This document shows, piece after piece, positions 17,750 through 25,407 of a stretch of 64,000 nt of DNA. The notes under the pieces are model-generated. The model worked only from the letters and a program-made list of their open reading frames with translations. It was not told where the DNA came from and searched no databases. The first letter of the stretch is position 1. Each line of letters starts with the position of its first letter. Source of the DNA: Pelomonas sp. SE-A7 (GTDB taxonomy: Bacteria; Pseudomonadota; Gammaproteobacteria; Burkholderiales; Burkholderiaceae_C); assembly GCF_030345705.1 (NCBI RefSeq), contig NZ_JAUASW010000001.1, forward strand, positions 558,001 to 622,000. The letters run 5' to 3'. The position numbers and the translations under genes were made by a program.

Positions 17750-18487
17750 ATGCCCAGCTCCTGTTCTTCGCCACGCTACGACCGGCTCGATGCCCTGCGT
17801 GGCGCCGCCATCGTCTGGATGGCGGCCTTCCATTTCTGTTTCGACCTCGCGTTTTTCAAGCGGATCGAGGCCGATTTTTACCGCGACCCGTTCTGGACCC
17901 GGCAACGCATGCTGATCGTCAGCCTGTTCCTGCTGTGCGCCGGCCTTTCGCAGGCCGTGGCCCAGGCCCAGGGCCTGGGCTGGCAGCGCTTCTGGCGGCG
18001 CTGGGGCCAGGTGGCCGGCTGTGCGCTGCTGGTCTCGCTGGGCTCGGCCCTGATGTTCCCGAACAGCTGGATCAGCTTCGGCGTGCTGCACGGCCTGGCG
18101 GTGATGCTGCTGATCCTGCGCTGGCTGGGGCCACGCCTGGGGCAGGGCGCGCTGCTGGCGCTGGGCGCCGTGGCGCTCGCCATGCCGCGCCTGGTTCAGC
18201 ACGCTTTCTTCGACAGCCGCTGGACCAACTGGACCGGCCTGGTCACGGCCAAACCGATCACCGAGGACTATGTTCCCCTGTTGCCATGGCTGGGCCTGAT
18301 GCTGTGGGGCTTCGTGCTCGGCCGCTGGCTGCTGGCCGCCCGGCCGGCCTGGCTGCAGGGCGCGCTGGCGGCACCGCTGCGGCCGCTGGCCGTGCTGGGC
18401 CGCTGGTCGCTGAGCTTCTACATGCTGCACCAGCCGGTCTTGATCGGCCTCCTGACGGCCTGGACTGCGACGACAATGCCGCGATGA
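17750..18487 (+). CDS. DUF1624 (heparan-alpha-glucosaminide N-acetyltransferase-like) membrane protein
   Basis: The 245-residue polytopic membrane protein opens with the DUF1624 signature RYDRLDALRGAAIVWMAAFH, followed by several hydrophobic segments and a final one near YMLHQPVLIGLL. The family is related to membrane acyltransferases of the YeiB/HGSNAT type. A function in acyl transfer to sugars is possible but not shown. The stop overlaps the rlmB start (ATGA), so the two are co-translated. Confidence 0.85.
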   Translation: MPSSCSSPRYDRLDALRGAAIVWMAAFHFCFDLAFFKRIEADFYRDPFWTRQRMLIVSLFLLCAGLSQAVAQAQGLGWQRFWRRWGQVAGCALLVSLGSALMFPNSWISFGVLHGLAVMLLILRWLGPRLGQGALLALGAVALAMPRLVQHAFFDSRWTNWTGLVTAKPITEDYVPLLPWLGLMLWGFVLGRWLLAARPAWLQGALAAPLRPLAVLGRWSLSFYMLHQPVLIGLLTAWTATTMPR

Positions 18488-19230
18488 GCGCACCCAAGCA
18501 GATCCTGTTCGGCTTCCATGCCGTCACCGTGCGGTTGAAGACCGCGCCGGGCTCCATCCAGGAGATCCACATCGATGCCACGCGCCGCGACCAGCGCATG
18601 CGCCAGTTCGTCGAAAGGGCCAAGGAAGCCGGCGTCAAGCTGATCGACAGCGACGACGATCGCCTGGCCAAGCTCTGCGGCAACACCCGGCACCAGGGCG
18701 TGGTGGCGCGGGCCCAGGCCGTGGCGCCGCAGCGCACGCTGGACGAGCTGCTGGAAGACCTCGAGGAAGCCGGCGAGGCGCCGCTGCTGCTGGTGCTGGA
18801 CGGCGTGACCGATCCGCACAACCTCGGCGCCTGCCTGCGCGTGGCCGATGGTGCCGGCGCCCATGCCGTGATCGCGCCCAAGGACCATGCGGTCGGCATC
18901 AACGCCACCGTGGCCAAGGTGGCCAGCGGCGCGGCCGAGACGGTGCCCTACTTCATGGTCACCAACCTGGCCCGCACCTTGAACGAGCTGAAGGAACGCA
19001 ATATCTGGGTGATAGGCACCTCGGACCGCGCCGAGAAGGCTATCTACCAGATGGACTACAAGGGCCCGGTGGCCCTGGTGCTGGGCGCCGAAGGGGCCGG
19101 CATGCGCCAGCTGACCGCCAAGACCTGCGACGAGCTGGTGAACATCCCGATGAAGGGCGCGGTTGAGAGCCTCAATGTCTCGGTCGCCGCCGGTGTCTGC
19201 CTGTTCGAGGCGCTGCGCCAGCGCGGATAA
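18484..19230 (+). CDS. rlmB: 23S rRNA (guanosine-2'-O-)-methyltransferase RlmB (SpoU family)
   Basis: It methylates the ribose of G2251 in 23S rRNA. The 248-residue protein has the N-terminal substrate-binding domain starting FGFHAVTVRL. The SPOUT knot domain carries motif 1 (DGVTDPHNLGACLRVADGAG), motif 2 (VALVLGAEGAGMRQL) and motif 3 (IPMKGAVESLNVSVAAGV). I start it at ATG 18484; a much longer open frame reaches upstream through the DUF1624 gene and the antisense of the protease, but has no coding support. upp follows after 32 bases. Confidence 0.95.
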   Translation: MSAPKQILFGFHAVTVRLKTAPGSIQEIHIDATRRDQRMRQFVERAKEAGVKLIDSDDDRLAKLCGNTRHQGVVARAQAVAPQRTLDELLEDLEEAGEAPLLLVLDGVTDPHNLGACLRVADGAGAHAVIAPKDHAVGINATVAKVASGAAETVPYFMVTNLARTLNELKERNIWVIGTSDRAEKAIYQMDYKGPVALVLGAEGAGMRQLTAKTCDELVNIPMKGAVESLNVSVAAGVCLFEALRQRG

Positions 19231-19262
19231 TCCGCCCACTCCCCCAACAAGAAGTACAAGCC

Positions 19263-19895
19263 ATGGCCGTCATCGAAGTCAAACACCCGCTGGTCAAGCA
19301 CAAGATCGGCCTGATGCGCGAGGCCGACATCTCGACCAAGAAGTTCCGCGAGCTGACCGGCGAGGTGGCCCGCCTGCTGGCCTACGAGGCCACGGCCGAC
19401 TTCCCGCTGGAGAAGACCACGATTGATTGCTGGAGCGGCCCGACCGAGGTGGACCAGATCGCCGGCCGCAAGGTCACCGTCGTGCCCATCCTGCGCGCCG
19501 GTCTCGGCATGCTGGACGGCGTGCTGGACATGATGCCCAACGCCAAGGTCAGTGTGGTCGGCCTGGCCCGCGATCATGAAACGCTCAAGCCGGTGCACTA
19601 CTTCGAACGCTTCGTCGGCCAGCTGGAAGAGCGCACGGCCCTGATCGTCGACCCGATGCTGGCCACGGCCGGCTCCATGAACGCCACCATCGACCTGCTC
19701 AAGCGCCGCGGCTGCAAGGACATCCGTGCGCTGGTGCTGGTCGCTGCGCCCGAGGGCGTCAAGGCCCTGGGCGAAGCCCATCCGGATGTGCGCTGCTGGA
19801 CCGCGGCCGTCGACAGCCACCTGAACGAGCAGGGCTACATCATTCCGGGCCTGGGCGACGCCGGCGACAAGATCTTCGGTACCAAGGAGTCCTGA
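19263..19895 (+). CDS. upp: Uracil phosphoribosyltransferase
   Basis: It salvages uracil with PRPP to make UMP. The 210-residue length and motifs are canonical: the early HPLVKHKIGLMR, the PILRAGLGMLDG loop, the PRPP-binding ALIVDPMLATAGSM segment, and the C-terminal uracil-binding region GYIIPGLGDAGD. It lies just after rlmB, with an AAGAAG ribosome site. Confidence 0.97.
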   Translation: MAVIEVKHPLVKHKIGLMREADISTKKFRELTGEVARLLAYEATADFPLEKTTIDCWSGPTEVDQIAGRKVTVVPILRAGLGMLDGVLDMMPNAKVSVVGLARDHETLKPVHYFERFVGQLEERTALIVDPMLATAGSMNATIDLLKRRGCKDIRALVLVAAPEGVKALGEAHPDVRCWTAAVDSHLNEQGYIIPGLGDAGDKIFGTKES

Positions 19896-19939
19896 GCCCA
19901 GGCAGCGCCAGGGGCTCAGTCAGCGCCGGGGACACCCAG

Positions 19940-21622
19940 ATGCGCCTGATCCAAGGTCTGCTGGCCGTTCTGCTGCTGATCGCGCTGCTGCCGCTGTCGC
20001 ACGCAGTCGATGTAGACCCCTTGCCGCCTGGCCCGCTGGGCCTGCAGGCGCGCAGCCTGGTCGAGACCGGTCCGGTGCTGGACCTGGCCGGCGCCGAGGA
20101 GGCGCTGCGCCAGGGCCGCTTCCAGCCGGGCCGGCGCCAGGTGCTGGCCGATGGTCTGGGCGCGCGCTCGGTCTGGCAGCAGCTGGAACTGAACAATCCC
20201 CGCAGCCAGACGCTGAGCCTGCGCCTGGTGGCCGGCATGACCTGGGTGGACCATGTGGACGTCTACCTGCGTAGGCCCGACGGCAGCCTGCTGAGCTGGC
20301 ACACCGGCGACGAATTGCCCGGCGCCGAGCACGCCGTACCCGGCCTCGGCCAGGTGTTCGAGCTGGCGCTGCCGCCGGGGCGCAGCCAGCTGTTCGTGCG
20401 GGCCGAGACGCCCGACCCCATGCTGGTGCCGCTGCAGTTGCTGAGCGAGCGCGACCAGATGCGCATGGAGCGGATACAGAACTACGGCTACGGCCTGCTC
20501 TACGGATTCCTGTTCGCGCTGATGGCCTACAACGCCGTGCTCTACGTCGGCCTGCGGGCGCGCAGCCACCTCTACTACTCGCTCTACCTGCTCAGCTTCA
20601 TCTGCGTGAACCTGAGCTACACCGGCCACGGCCATGCCTGGATCTGGCCCGAGCAGCCGGGCTTCCAGCGCTATGTGATCCTGTCGCTGATGGTGGTCTT
20701 CGGCGTCTGCGGCCTGCTGTTCGCCAACCGATTCCTGGACACGCGCGCCGAGGCGCCACGGGTCTGGCGGGCGATGCGCGGCCTGCAATGGGTTGGCCTG
20801 CTGGGCATGGTCCTGCTGGCAGCCGTCGATGCCCATGAGCCGGCCGTCTGGTTCTCGTTCGGCTTCCTGGCCTGTGTCACGGTGATCGTCGTGGCCCTGG
20901 GCCTGTGGTCCTGCAGGAGGCGCCAGAGCGCGGCCGGCTACTTCCTCGCCGCCGCGTTGTGCGGCATGGGCGGCACGCTCGCGACCATCCTGTCGGTGTG
21001 GGGCGGCCTGCCCATGAACGAGCTGAGCTTTCACGCCATCGACCTGGGCCTGATGGTCGAGGCCACGCTGTTCGCCCTGGCCCTGGCGGCTCGCATGCGC
21101 TACCAGGAGCGGGCCCGCGAAAGTGCGGAGCGGCTGGCGCGCATCGATCCGCTGACCGGCCTCTTGAACCGCCGCGCCTTCGACGAGCAGGCCCAGGGTC
21201 CGTTCAGTACCGCCGAGCGCAGCAGCCGGCCGCTGTGCGTGCTGATGCTGGACGTGGATCACTTCAAGGCCATCAACGACGGCCATGGCCACGATGCCGG
21301 CGACGCCGTGCTGGTAGCCGTCGGCGAACTGCTCAGGCAGAGCTGCCGGGCCGGTGATCTGCTGACGCGCTGGGGTGGCGAGGAATTCCTGCTGCTGCTG
21401 CCCGAGACCGGGGTGGAGCAGGGCCTGCTGCTGGCGGAGCGGATCCGCTCTTCGGTGGCGGCCCGCCCGATCCGCCATCAAGCCCATGAGCTGGCGGTGA
21501 GCCTCAGCCTGGGCGTGGCCGGACTGAAGCCGGCGCAGTCGCTGGCCAGCCTGATCCAGGATGCCGATGGCGCGCTCTACCGCGCCAAGGCCGAGGGCCG
21601 CAACCGCAGCTGCGTGGCTTAG
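19940..21622 (+). CDS. 7TM-DISM receptor diguanylate cyclase (GGDEF)
   Basis: The 560-residue protein has a signal peptide (residues 1-22) and a periplasmic 7TMR-DISMED2-type sensor domain (about 30-175). Seven membrane helices follow (about 180-380), starting with the typical YGYGLLYGFLFALMAYNAVLY split over two lines of the protein. A short linker and a GGDEF domain complete it (RIDPLTGLLNRRAFDEQ onward). The active site reads GGEEF (residues 479-483), which is a permitted catalytic form, so c-di-GMP synthesis is likely. No RxxD inhibitory site was obvious before it. c-di-GMP commonly controls surface adhesins and exopolysaccharide, both present later in this window. Confidence 0.92.
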   Translation: MRLIQGLLAVLLLIALLPLSHAVDVDPLPPGPLGLQARSLVETGPVLDLAGAEEALRQGRFQPGRRQVLADGLGARSVWQQLELNNPRSQTLSLRLVAGMTWVDHVDVYLRRPDGSLLSWHTGDELPGAEHAVPGLGQVFELALPPGRSQLFVRAETPDPMLVPLQLLSERDQMRMERIQNYGYGLLYGFLFALMAYNAVLYVGLRARSHLYYSLYLLSFICVNLSYTGHGHAWIWPEQPGFQRYVILSLMVVFGVCGLLFANRFLDTRAEAPRVWRAMRGLQWVGLLGMVLLAAVDAHEPAVWFSFGFLACVTVIVVALGLWSCRRRQSAAGYFLAAALCGMGGTLATILSVWGGLPMNELSFHAIDLGLMVEATLFALALAARMRYQERARESAERLARIDPLTGLLNRRAFDEQAQGPFSTAERSSRPLCVLMLDVDHFKAINDGHGHDAGDAVLVAVGELLRQSCRAGDLLTRWGGEEFLLLLPETGVEQGLLLAERIRSSVAARPIRHQAHELAVSLSLGVAGLKPAQSLASLIQDADGALYRAKAEGRNRSCVA

Positions 21623-22158
21623 ACCACGCCCACTGCGCCCAACACGCCACCGCCCAGCACCAGCCAGACCAGGCTGATCCGCGTCTTTAGTGTGATCAGC
21701 ACGGTGGCAGCCACAAGCACCAGGGTGGCTACGCGATGGGCCGGATCGGCCAGGTAGGGCAGGGCCAGCAGCCAGCCGGTGGCGACGATCAGGCCCAGCG
21801 TCAGCGGCGCCATGCCGGCGCTGAAGGCCTTGACCGCGAGGCGCTCGCGGTTGTCGCGGGCCCATCGTGTGGCGATCAGCACCAGGGTGGTCGAGGGAAG
21901 CATCATGCCGGCCATGGCCACGGCAGCGCCCAGCGGCCCGGCAATGTTCCAGCCCAGCACGGCGACGAAAAGGATGTTGGGCCCCGGCGCGGCCTGGGCC
22001 AGGGCGATGGAATTGGTGAACGTGGTGTCAGACAGCCAATGCTGTTCGCCGACCAGGTAGCGGTGCATCTCGGGCGCGGTCGAGATCGCCCCGCCTATGG
22101 ACAGCAGGGACAGGCCCAGGAAGTGCAGGAACATCTGCAGCAGGTCGACCTGGTGCAT
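21619..22158 (-). CDS. Chromate transporter, C-terminal-half (single CHR domain)
   Basis: The 179-residue membrane protein carries one CHR domain, seen in FLGLSLLSIGGAISTAPEMHR and QAAPGPNILFVAVLGW. It pairs with the adjacent homologous gene, the short-chain two-gene form of the chromate ion transporter (ChrA) family. The two must probably act as a heterodimer. Its ATG overlaps the previous stop by one base. Transport of chromate itself is a family name, not proven here. Confidence 0.88.
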   Translation of the reverse strand: MHQVDLLQMFLHFLGLSLLSIGGAISTAPEMHRYLVGEQHWLSDTTFTNSIALAQAAPGPNILFVAVLGWNIAGPLGAAVAMAGMMLPSTTLVLIATRWARDNRERLAVKAFSAGMAPLTLGLIVATGWLLALPYLADPAHRVATLVLVAATVLITLKTRISLVWLVLGGGVLGAVGVV

Positions 22159-22751
22159 CAGGGCCGCTCCTGCTCGAGGGCGCGGATCCGCCGCCAGGCC
22201 ATCAGCATGCCCAGGCCGCCCAGGCCCAGCACCACCCAGATCAGCGGCCAGCGAAGGCCGGCAATCGCGGCCACCGTGGCCACGGCCAGGGCCAGCGAGG
22301 CGGCGCGGCCCAGCACGCTGCTGCGCAGGCTGCCCATCAGCTTGAGGCCGGTGGCCAGGATCAGCCCGGCGGCCACGGCGCCCATGCCGCGCAGCGCGCC
22401 GGCCATGGCCGGATGGGCCAGCAGCTGGGCGGAGGCCGCGGTCAGCGAAAGCACGATGACGCAGGGCAGGGCGAACATGCCGGCCAGGGCCGCGAAAGCG
22501 CCGCGCAAGCCGAAGAAGCGGTCACCGATCATCAGCGAAATGTTGACCACATTGGGGCCGGGCAGCACCTGGGCGATGGCCAGCAGCTCGACAAACTCGG
22601 CCTTGCTCAGCCAGCCCAGTCTTTCGACCAGCTCGCGCTGGGCCACCGCCAGCACGCCGCCGAAGCCCTGCAGGGCCAGCCGCGTGAAGGCCCAGAACAG
22701 GGCCGCCGGCCCGGACGGTTGCGCCCGTGCGGCGGCCGCCGGGCCGTCCAT
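22158..22751 (-). CDS. Chromate transporter, N-terminal-half (single CHR domain)
   Basis: The 197-residue partner of the preceding CHR protein has the family motif FGGVLAVAQRELVERLGWL near residue 30 and QVLPGPNVVNISLMIG. The hydrophobic segments after it make about five to six membrane spans. The start at 22751 overlaps the stop of the upstream dehydrogenase by one base, so three minus-strand genes are translationally chained. A longer open frame upstream lies over the dehydrogenase gene and is not coding. Confidence 0.88.
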   Translation of the reverse strand: MDGPAAAARAQPSGPAALFWAFTRLALQGFGGVLAVAQRELVERLGWLSKAEFVELLAIAQVLPGPNVVNISLMIGDRFFGLRGAFAALAGMFALPCVIVLSLTAASAQLLAHPAMAGALRGMGAVAAGLILATGLKLMGSLRSSVLGRAASLALAVATVAAIAGLRWPLIWVVLGLGGLGMLMAWRRIRALEQERP

Positions 22752-23758
22752 CAGCGCAGCACCCTGAGTGCGTCTGGATTGACGATGTGGGTGGGCTCGC
22801 CCTTGACGAAGTTCAGCACGTTCTCGAAGGCGGCATCGAAGTAGAGCTCGTAGCTGTCCTGCTCCACGTAGCCGATGTGGGGTGTGCAGACCGCGTTCTC
22901 CAGCCGCAGCAGCGGATGGCCCTGCAGGATGGGCTCGCTCTCGAACACGTCGATGGCGGCCATGCCGGGGCGGCCGCGGTTCAGGGCCGAGACCAGGGCG
23001 CCCTCGGCCACCAGTTCGGCGCGCGAGGTGTTGACGAACAGCGAGGTCGGCTTCATCCGCGACAGGTCTTCCAGCGTGACGATGCCCCGCGTGGCATCGA
23101 CCAGGCGCAGATGCAGGCACAGCACGTCGCATTGCTCGAAGAAGGCTTCGCGGCTCTCGGCCACCTGGTGGCCATCGGCGCTGGCGCGCAGCCGCGAGGC
23201 TTCGCTGCCCCAGATCTGCACCTGCATGCCGAAGGCACGGCCATAGCCGGCCACCATCTCGCCGATCTTGCCGTAGCCCCAGATGCCCAGCGTCTTGCCC
23301 CGCATCTGCATGCCTATGCCGAAATTCGCCGGCATGGACGCGGCCTTGAGCCCGGCCTGCTGCCAGGCGCCATGCTTGAGGTTGCCTATGTACTGCGGCA
23401 GGCGCCGCATCGAGGCCATGATCAAGGCCCAGGTCAGCTCGGCCGGCGCCACCGGCGAGCCCACGCCCTCGGCCACGGCGATACCCAGCCGCGTGCAGGC
23501 TTCCACGTCGATGTGGGGCCCGACACGGCCGGTCTGCGAGATCAGCTTGAGCTTGGGCAGCTTCTCCAGCAGCTGGCGCGGAAACTGGGTGCGCTCGCGC
23601 ACCAGCACCAGCACCTCGGCATCGCGCAGCCGCACCGACAGCTGGCCAATGCCCTTGACCGTATTGGTGAAGACCTTGGCCTGCAGATGGTCCAGCTTGG
23701 CCGCGCAGCGCAGCTTGCGCACGGCGTCCTGGTAGTCGTCGAGGATGATGATGTTCAT
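22751..23758 (-). CDS. D-2-hydroxyacid dehydrogenase family protein
   Basis: The 335-residue NAD(P)-dependent oxidoreductase is in the D-isomer-specific 2-hydroxyacid dehydrogenase family. The Rossmann motif is GIWGYGKIGEMVAGYG. The catalytic Arg is in VNTSRAEL, the Glu in FESEPI and the His in CTPHIGYVE. I start it at MNIIILDDYQ (23758); 17 extra codons are possible upstream but lack family similarity. It is the first gene of a set with the two chromate-transporter genes. The natural substrate is unknown. Confidence 0.9.
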   Translation of the reverse strand: MNIIILDDYQDAVRKLRCAAKLDHLQAKVFTNTVKGIGQLSVRLRDAEVLVLVRERTQFPRQLLEKLPKLKLISQTGRVGPHIDVEACTRLGIAVAEGVGSPVAPAELTWALIMASMRRLPQYIGNLKHGAWQQAGLKAASMPANFGIGMQMRGKTLGIWGYGKIGEMVAGYGRAFGMQVQIWGSEASRLRASADGHQVAESREAFFEQCDVLCLHLRLVDATRGIVTLEDLSRMKPTSLFVNTSRAELVAEGALVSALNRGRPGMAAIDVFESEPILQGHPLLRLENAVCTPHIGYVEQDSYELYFDAAFENVLNFVKGEPTHIVNPDALRVLR

Positions 23759-23846
23759 GGCGGGGCGGCGCCATTCTGCCCGAGCCTCCGCCAGCAGACT
23801 CTCAGGCAAATCGCTAGCATCGGCGGCTCTTACAAGGAGTCACGTC

Positions 23847-24356
23847 ATGAGCATTTCGATGCATGCGGCCAGCGCCCCCATCTTCGCCCGCACCCTCAAC
23901 AACATGCTGACCTGGCTGGAGGCCGCCGCCCGCCATGCCGAGGCCAAGAAGTTCGACCCCTCGGTCTACCTCGGCCTGCGCCTGGCGCCCGACATGCTGC
24001 CCTTCACCCGGCAAATCCAGATCTGCAGCGATGCCGCCAAGGCCTGCGTAGGCCGCCTGGCCGGCCAGGATCTGCCGCGCTGGGATGACAACGAGGCCTC
24101 GCTGGACGAGTTGGCCGAGCGCATCCGCAAGACCATCGCCTATGTCAATTCGATTCCGGCGGCCGAAGTTGACGGCAGCGAAGAGCGGACCATCACGGTG
24201 CCGCGCCGCCAGGGCGATCCGCTGAAGTTCCGGGGCGAGGACTATCTGCGCTTCTATGCGCTGCCGAATTTCTTCTTCCACGCGACCACGATGTACGCAC
24301 TGCTGCGCCATGCGGGCGTGGAACTGGGCAAGGCCGACTTCCTCGGCCGGAACTGA
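23847..24356 (+). CDS. DUF1993 domain-containing protein
   Basis: The 169-residue soluble protein belongs to the DUF1993 family. It starts with MSISMHAASAPIFARTLNNM, has the RLAPDMLPFTRQIQ segment and ends with the family's FFHATTMYALLRHAGVELGK. The fold is expected to be a four-helix DinB-like bundle. No biochemical role is known. The start is supported by AAGGAG at 23834-23839. It is monocistronic and convergent with the next gene. Confidence 0.87.
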   Translation: MSISMHAASAPIFARTLNNMLTWLEAAARHAEAKKFDPSVYLGLRLAPDMLPFTRQIQICSDAAKACVGRLAGQDLPRWDDNEASLDELAERIRKTIAYVNSIPAAEVDGSEERTITVPRRQGDPLKFRGEDYLRFYALPNFFFHATTMYALLRHAGVELGKADFLGRN

Positions 24357-24372
24357 ATCGGGCCCGGAGGCC

Positions 24373-24705
24373 TCAGGCGTGTTGGCGCGGGAAGGCCTTC
24401 GCCATCGCCAGCTCGATGTCGGCCTTGTAGACCTCGGCGCATTCGCATTCGGGCGGCAGGGCCTGGAGCAGGGCGCCGCGCAGCATCCACAGCTCGATGG
24501 GCTCACAGGCCTGTCGTACCTGGCGCTGCAGTTCCAGGCCGAGCAGGCCCGGCACTTCGGCGGCGATGCGGGTGCAGGCCAGCTTCAGGTGGACGAAGGC
24601 CTCGCGCATGCGGTTGCGGCCGCGGCGCTCCTGGCCACCGCCCAGCGAGGCAAAGGCCCAGGGGGGCGGGAAGTTCGGGATTTCGCGCAGGGTCAGGGTG
24701 CTCAT
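24373..24705 (-). CDS. Hypothetical protein, 110 residues
   Basis: I do not recognise this protein. It starts MSTLTLREIPNFPPPWAF and is predicted soluble. It has three Cys, one in TRIA-flanking LACTR and two in PECEC, and a helical appearance in its second half. It lies 5 bases downstream of another unknown minus-strand gene with the same GC-rich codon use, and the pair looks like an operon. An overlapping longer open frame from 25092 runs through the upstream gene and is not preferred. Confidence 0.6.
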   Translation of the reverse strand: MSTLTLREIPNFPPPWAFASLGGGQERRGRNRMREAFVHLKLACTRIAAEVPGLLGLELQRQVRQACEPIELWMLRGALLQALPPECECAEVYKADIELAMAKAFPRQHA

Positions 24706-24710
24706 GGTGT

Positions 24711-25115
24711 TCAGTGGCCGCGACGGCCGGCGCCCGGATCGAAGAAGCTGTCCAGCTTGGCCAGGCGGCGCTCGGCCTCGTACTGGCTGTGGCAACGGGC
24801 CACCTCGGTGTAGACGGCCGGACGCAGGTGCCAGAGGTCGCGGAGCGAACGGCTGCTGCGGATGGCGGTCAGCAAGGGGGGCAGCATCTCGCCCTGGACG
24901 TCCTGCAGGCCCTGCAGGAATTCGCCGCGGGCGCGGCTCAGCGTCTCGCGATGGCTGGGCTTGGGCTGGTTGCGCCAGGGGTCGGCCTCGCCGGGAATCA
25001 GCCGCAGCAGGCTCTGGAACAGCGTGTCGACGCTGCTGGTGCTGCTGCGCGACTGGGTGCTGGGCGCGGCGAGCTCGGGACTGCGGTTCCAACGACTGAA
25101 GAGGGTGTTCAGCAT
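24711..25115 (-). CDS. Hypothetical protein, about 134 residues
   Basis: I do not recognise this protein. From the ATG at 25115 it reads MLNTLFSRWNRSPELAAPST, then a Ser-rich stretch and a helical region (SRARGEFLQGLQDVQGEMLP), ending GAGRRGH. The start is uncertain. A strong GGAGGAGG lies at the complement of 25152-25159, directly against an in-frame TTG at 25151 and too far from the ATG. It is divergent from the O-GlcNAc-transferase-like gene, sharing a 292-base gap with it. Confidence 0.55.
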   Translation of the reverse strand: MLNTLFSRWNRSPELAAPSTQSRSSTSSVDTLFQSLLRLIPGEADPWRNQPKPSHRETLSRARGEFLQGLQDVQGEMLPPLLTAIRSSRSLRDLWHLRPAVYTEVARCHSQYEAERRLAKLDSFFDPGAGRRGH

Positions 25116-25253
25116 GGCTTTGTTCTGGCTGTTCCTGGGCTGGACCGCCAACCTCCTCCGGTTCGCGGGCGCATCTTGATTCTGTGGATCAGGAGTCTGC
25201 TCTAAAGCCTTGATTAGGCAGGATTTCTCCCTGTTTCTCCGAGCTGAAAAACC

Positions 25254-25272
25254 TGTAGGAAAAAGTCCTACA
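25254..25272. promoter_or_regulatory. Perfect inverted repeat in the divergent promoter region of the glycosyltransferase/T1SS block
   Basis: TGTAGGA (25254-25260) and TCCTACA (25266-25272) are perfectly symmetric around AAAAG. The repeat lies 136 bases before the glycosyltransferase start and 139 bases before the divergent hypothetical gene. The half-site spacing resembles operators of NarL/FixJ/RcsB-type response regulators (TnAGGA-N5-TCCTnA). A small hairpin is the alternative. No clear sigma-70 promoter was found in the 292-base gap. Confidence 0.5.
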
Positions 25273-25407
25273 TGGAAACCCGTAGATGGGCCGAGCGTGA
25301 ATAGATGCGCTTTCGGACGCCTAATCGGTGCCTGTGGGAGGCGGCCGGGCTTCTAACATCGGGCGAACCCATTCGGAGGTCGCCTGCCTTGGCGGCCGCA
25401 TTGCCTC

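Noticed and set aside
17419..18483. In-frame N-terminal extension of rlmB making a 603-residue protein
   Set aside because: The extra part is the antisense of the protease and an alternative frame of the DUF1624 gene, both with strong family motifs; RlmB has its normal length from 18484.
22752..23774. In-frame extension of the first chromate-transporter gene to 538 residues
   Set aside because: It covers the D-2-hydroxyacid dehydrogenase gene in another frame; CHR similarity begins at 22751.
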